NCBI GenBank assembly: GCA_012521855.1
Contig: JAAYLO010000058.1
Span: forward strand, 1 to 7,213
From: Halanaerobiaceae bacterium
Lineage (GTDB): Bacteria > Bacillota > Halanaerobiia > Halanaerobiales > DTU029
Direction: 5' to 3'
Length of the DNA: 7,213 nucleotides
Below the pieces are notes generated by a model. That model searched no databases. It was not told the DNA's origin and worked only from the letters and a program-made list of their open reading frames with translations. This document shows positions 6,339-7,213 of this stretch, piece by piece (the stretch's first letter is position 1; the number at the start of each line of letters is the position of its first letter). The position numbers and the translations under genes were made by a program.

Positions 6339-6887
6339 TTAATATGATATTTTTGACAGTACAAATTCTGTATCCAGATAGTTAAAAACAAGACTGTGGT
6401 TTTCACGTTCTGTTTTATAAGGGAATTTAACAATTATCTTTATTTTCCAGCCCAGGGGTTGGTCTGTGGGGAAATCCTCTATTACAGGCAGTTGGGCAAC
6501 AGGCTCTATTTTTTCTCCTGTTTCAGTAAGCAGATAGATCTTTCCAACGGCATTTTTATCAAGTATTTCCCGGTTCAGGTTTGTCAGATATAAATGATAG
6601 GCTGTATGACTCTGGTCGCCATATATAACAGAATAGATTATGAAGTATTTGTTAATAGATATTTTTTCCAGATCAAGTCTGGTTTTATCAATCTCTGTAC
6701 TTATTGAAGAGGGTACAGGCAAGGGAAGATCCAGGCTGGAGGTGGCCGCCAGATCCGGCGGGATTCTATGGAAGATGTATTCCCTAATTTCTGTACTGGA
6801 AACCCTTGCTGAAAAAAATCCAGAACAAAAGATGATAAGATACATGGCAAATAAGAGAAGACATAATTCATGTTTTTTTAAGAACAT
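6339..6887 (-). CDS. Small exported or membrane-anchored protein of unknown function
   Basis: I do not recognise a family. The 182-residue product has a basic start (MFLKKHE), a hydrophobic stretch at about 8-25 typical of a signal peptide or N-terminal anchor, then a proline/serine-rich linker (about 43-64). A strand-rich region follows (75-178) and could form a small beta-sandwich domain outside the membrane. C21 is preceded by IIF, which is not a proper lipobox, so lipoprotein processing is doubtful. The ATG at 6887 is preferred over one at 6905 because a G-run ribosome binding site lies just before it. The gene ends 14 bases from the convergent rhomboid-like gene and diverges from the DUF4359-like gene. 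Exported N-terminus, ribosome site and promoter support this strand over overlapping frames on the other strand. Confidence 0.65.
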   Translation of the reverse strand: MFLKKHELCLLLFAMYLIIFCSGFFSARVSSTEIREYIFHRIPPDLAATSSLDLPLPVPSSISTEIDKTRLDLEKISINKYFIIYSVIYGDQSHTAYHLYLTNLNREILDKNAVGKIYLLTETGEKIEPVAQLPVIEDFPTDQPLGWKIKIIVKFPYKTERENHSLVFNYLDTEFVLSKISY

Positions 6888-6893
6888 TTTTTT

Positions 6894-6899
6894 CCCCCC
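6894..6899 (-). promoter_or_regulatory. G-run ribosome binding site of the - strand gene
   Basis: On the - strand the sequence GGGGGG lies six bases before the ATG at 6887. It is an atypical but G-rich Shine-Dalgarno sequence and decides for this start over the ATG at 6905, which precedes it. A homopolymer of six G is prone to slippage or sequencing error. Confidence 0.5.
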
Positions 6900-6927
6900 A
6901 TACATAATATAAAACCGGGTTGTTTTT

Positions 6928-6956
6928 TATATAATTATATTTAAAAAATTATTCAA
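6928..6956 (-). promoter_or_regulatory. Probable promoter of the - strand gene
   Basis: Read on the - strand, TTGAAT (6956-6951) and TATATA (6933-6928) are separated by 17 bases. Transcription would begin near 6921, leaving a leader of about 34 bases before the ATG at 6887. The match is moderate and the DNA very AT-rich. Confidence 0.4.
6929..6940. repeat. Perfect 12-bp AT palindrome in the divergent intergenic region
   Basis: ATATAATTATAT is a perfect palindrome, flanked by TTTTTT (6923-6928) and, two bases further on, AAAAAA (6943-6948). It contains TATAAT on both strands (6930-6935 on +, 6939-6934 on -). It could be a shared -10 region or a regulator site for the two divergent genes. The 119-base gap around it holds no other feature I can support. 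Confidence 0.45.
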
Positions 6957-7006
6957 TATGAGCAATGAGAGGAAAATGACTAAACAGGGTAAAGGTGTGA
7001 AAAAAG

Positions 7007-7213
7007 ATGCGGAAGTTTATCAGTATCATTATAATTATTCTGTTACTGGCAGTTATTCTGGTTCTGACAAATCCAGATAAGGAAAACTTTATTGATTGGG
7101 CGGTAAAAAAGGCAGCAGACAGCAGTGACACAGAAGTGGAAAAATTTTTCGGGGATGTATTGGGAAGGCCACTGCTGAGTGCAACGAGCACCAGGGAGAA
7201 TTACATATTTTTC
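7007..7213 (+). CDS. DUF4359-like membrane-anchored protein (3'-truncated)
   Basis: Sixty-nine codons are visible before the window ends. The product begins MRKF and has a strongly hydrophobic segment (residues 4-20, rich in I, L and V), acting as a signal anchor or uncleaved signal. This is followed by TNPDKENFIDWA (21-32) and, near the edge, GRPLLSAT and TRENYIFF (62-69). The NP-x-KE-x-(F/Y)-x-(D/N)WA pattern after one membrane helix and the later RxNYxxF motif match my memory of the DUF4359 family, whose function is unknown. The bulk should lie outside the cytoplasm. The ATG is supported by AAAGGTG (6991-6997), nine bases upstream. A clear -35/-10 pair for this gene was not found, only the TATAAT within the shared palindrome. 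Confidence 0.7.
   Translation, partial: MRKFISIIIIILLLAVILVLTNPDKENFIDWAVKKAADSSDTEVEKFFGDVLGRPLLSATSTRENYIFF

Noticed and set aside
6822..6833. Lipoprotein signal in the - strand protein at C21
   Set aside because: The residues before the cysteine are IIF; a lipobox needs a small residue (G, A or S) directly before it.
6396..6912. Open frames on the + strand opposite the exported protein gene
   Set aside because: They lack convincing ribosome binding sites and family motifs, while the - strand frame has an export signal, a ribosome site and a promoter.
1..7213. Mobile element, CRISPR array, tRNA or toxin-antitoxin pair
   Set aside because: No terminal inverted repeats, regularly spaced repeats, cloverleaf-like sequence or small overlapping gene pair was found on either strand.

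Overview
The window is chromosomal housekeeping DNA from a low-G+C Gram-positive type bacterium, most likely an anaerobic member of the Bacillota (Clostridia or Halanaerobiales-like). This rests on strong AGGAGG-type ribosome binding sites, AT-rich spacers, sigma-A style promoters and a DUF4359-like protein. The sequence alone cannot fix the genus. I see no mobile element, CRISPR array, tRNA or rRNA, and no gene-free stretch longer than about 130 bases.

Layout: the last codons of an unrecognised gene (1-86) are followed by a 129-base control region. It carries a good promoter, an ArgR-box-like palindrome lying over the -10 element and a 9-bp inverted repeat bracketing the promoter. Next comes carB, the full-length large subunit of carbamoyl-phosphate synthase, whose central linker is unusual. 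After 87 bases follows lysA (diaminopimelate decarboxylase, similar to the E. coli type), then a HAD-family phosphatase or phosphomutase, then a rhomboid-fold membrane protein that appears to lack the catalytic residues and ends in a Cys/His-rich zinc-finger-like tail. All of these are on the + strand with spacers of 43 to 87 bases, so they may be partly co-transcribed.

The + strand run meets a - strand gene tail to tail, with 14 bases between stop codons. That gene encodes a small exported or membrane-anchored protein of unknown function. It diverges from a 3'-truncated + strand gene for a DUF4359-like membrane-anchored protein. The space between these two starts holds a perfect AT palindrome containing -10-like elements for both directions.

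Functionally, carB feeds arginine and pyrimidine synthesis, and lysA makes lysine and consumes the peptidoglycan precursor meso-diaminopimelate. The control region suggests that carB answers to arginine through ArgR rather than to pyrimidines through PyrR attenuation. carA is not directly next to carB in what is visible. The least understood parts are the rhomboid-like zinc-finger protein, the two envelope proteins at the right end, and the altered CarB linker.
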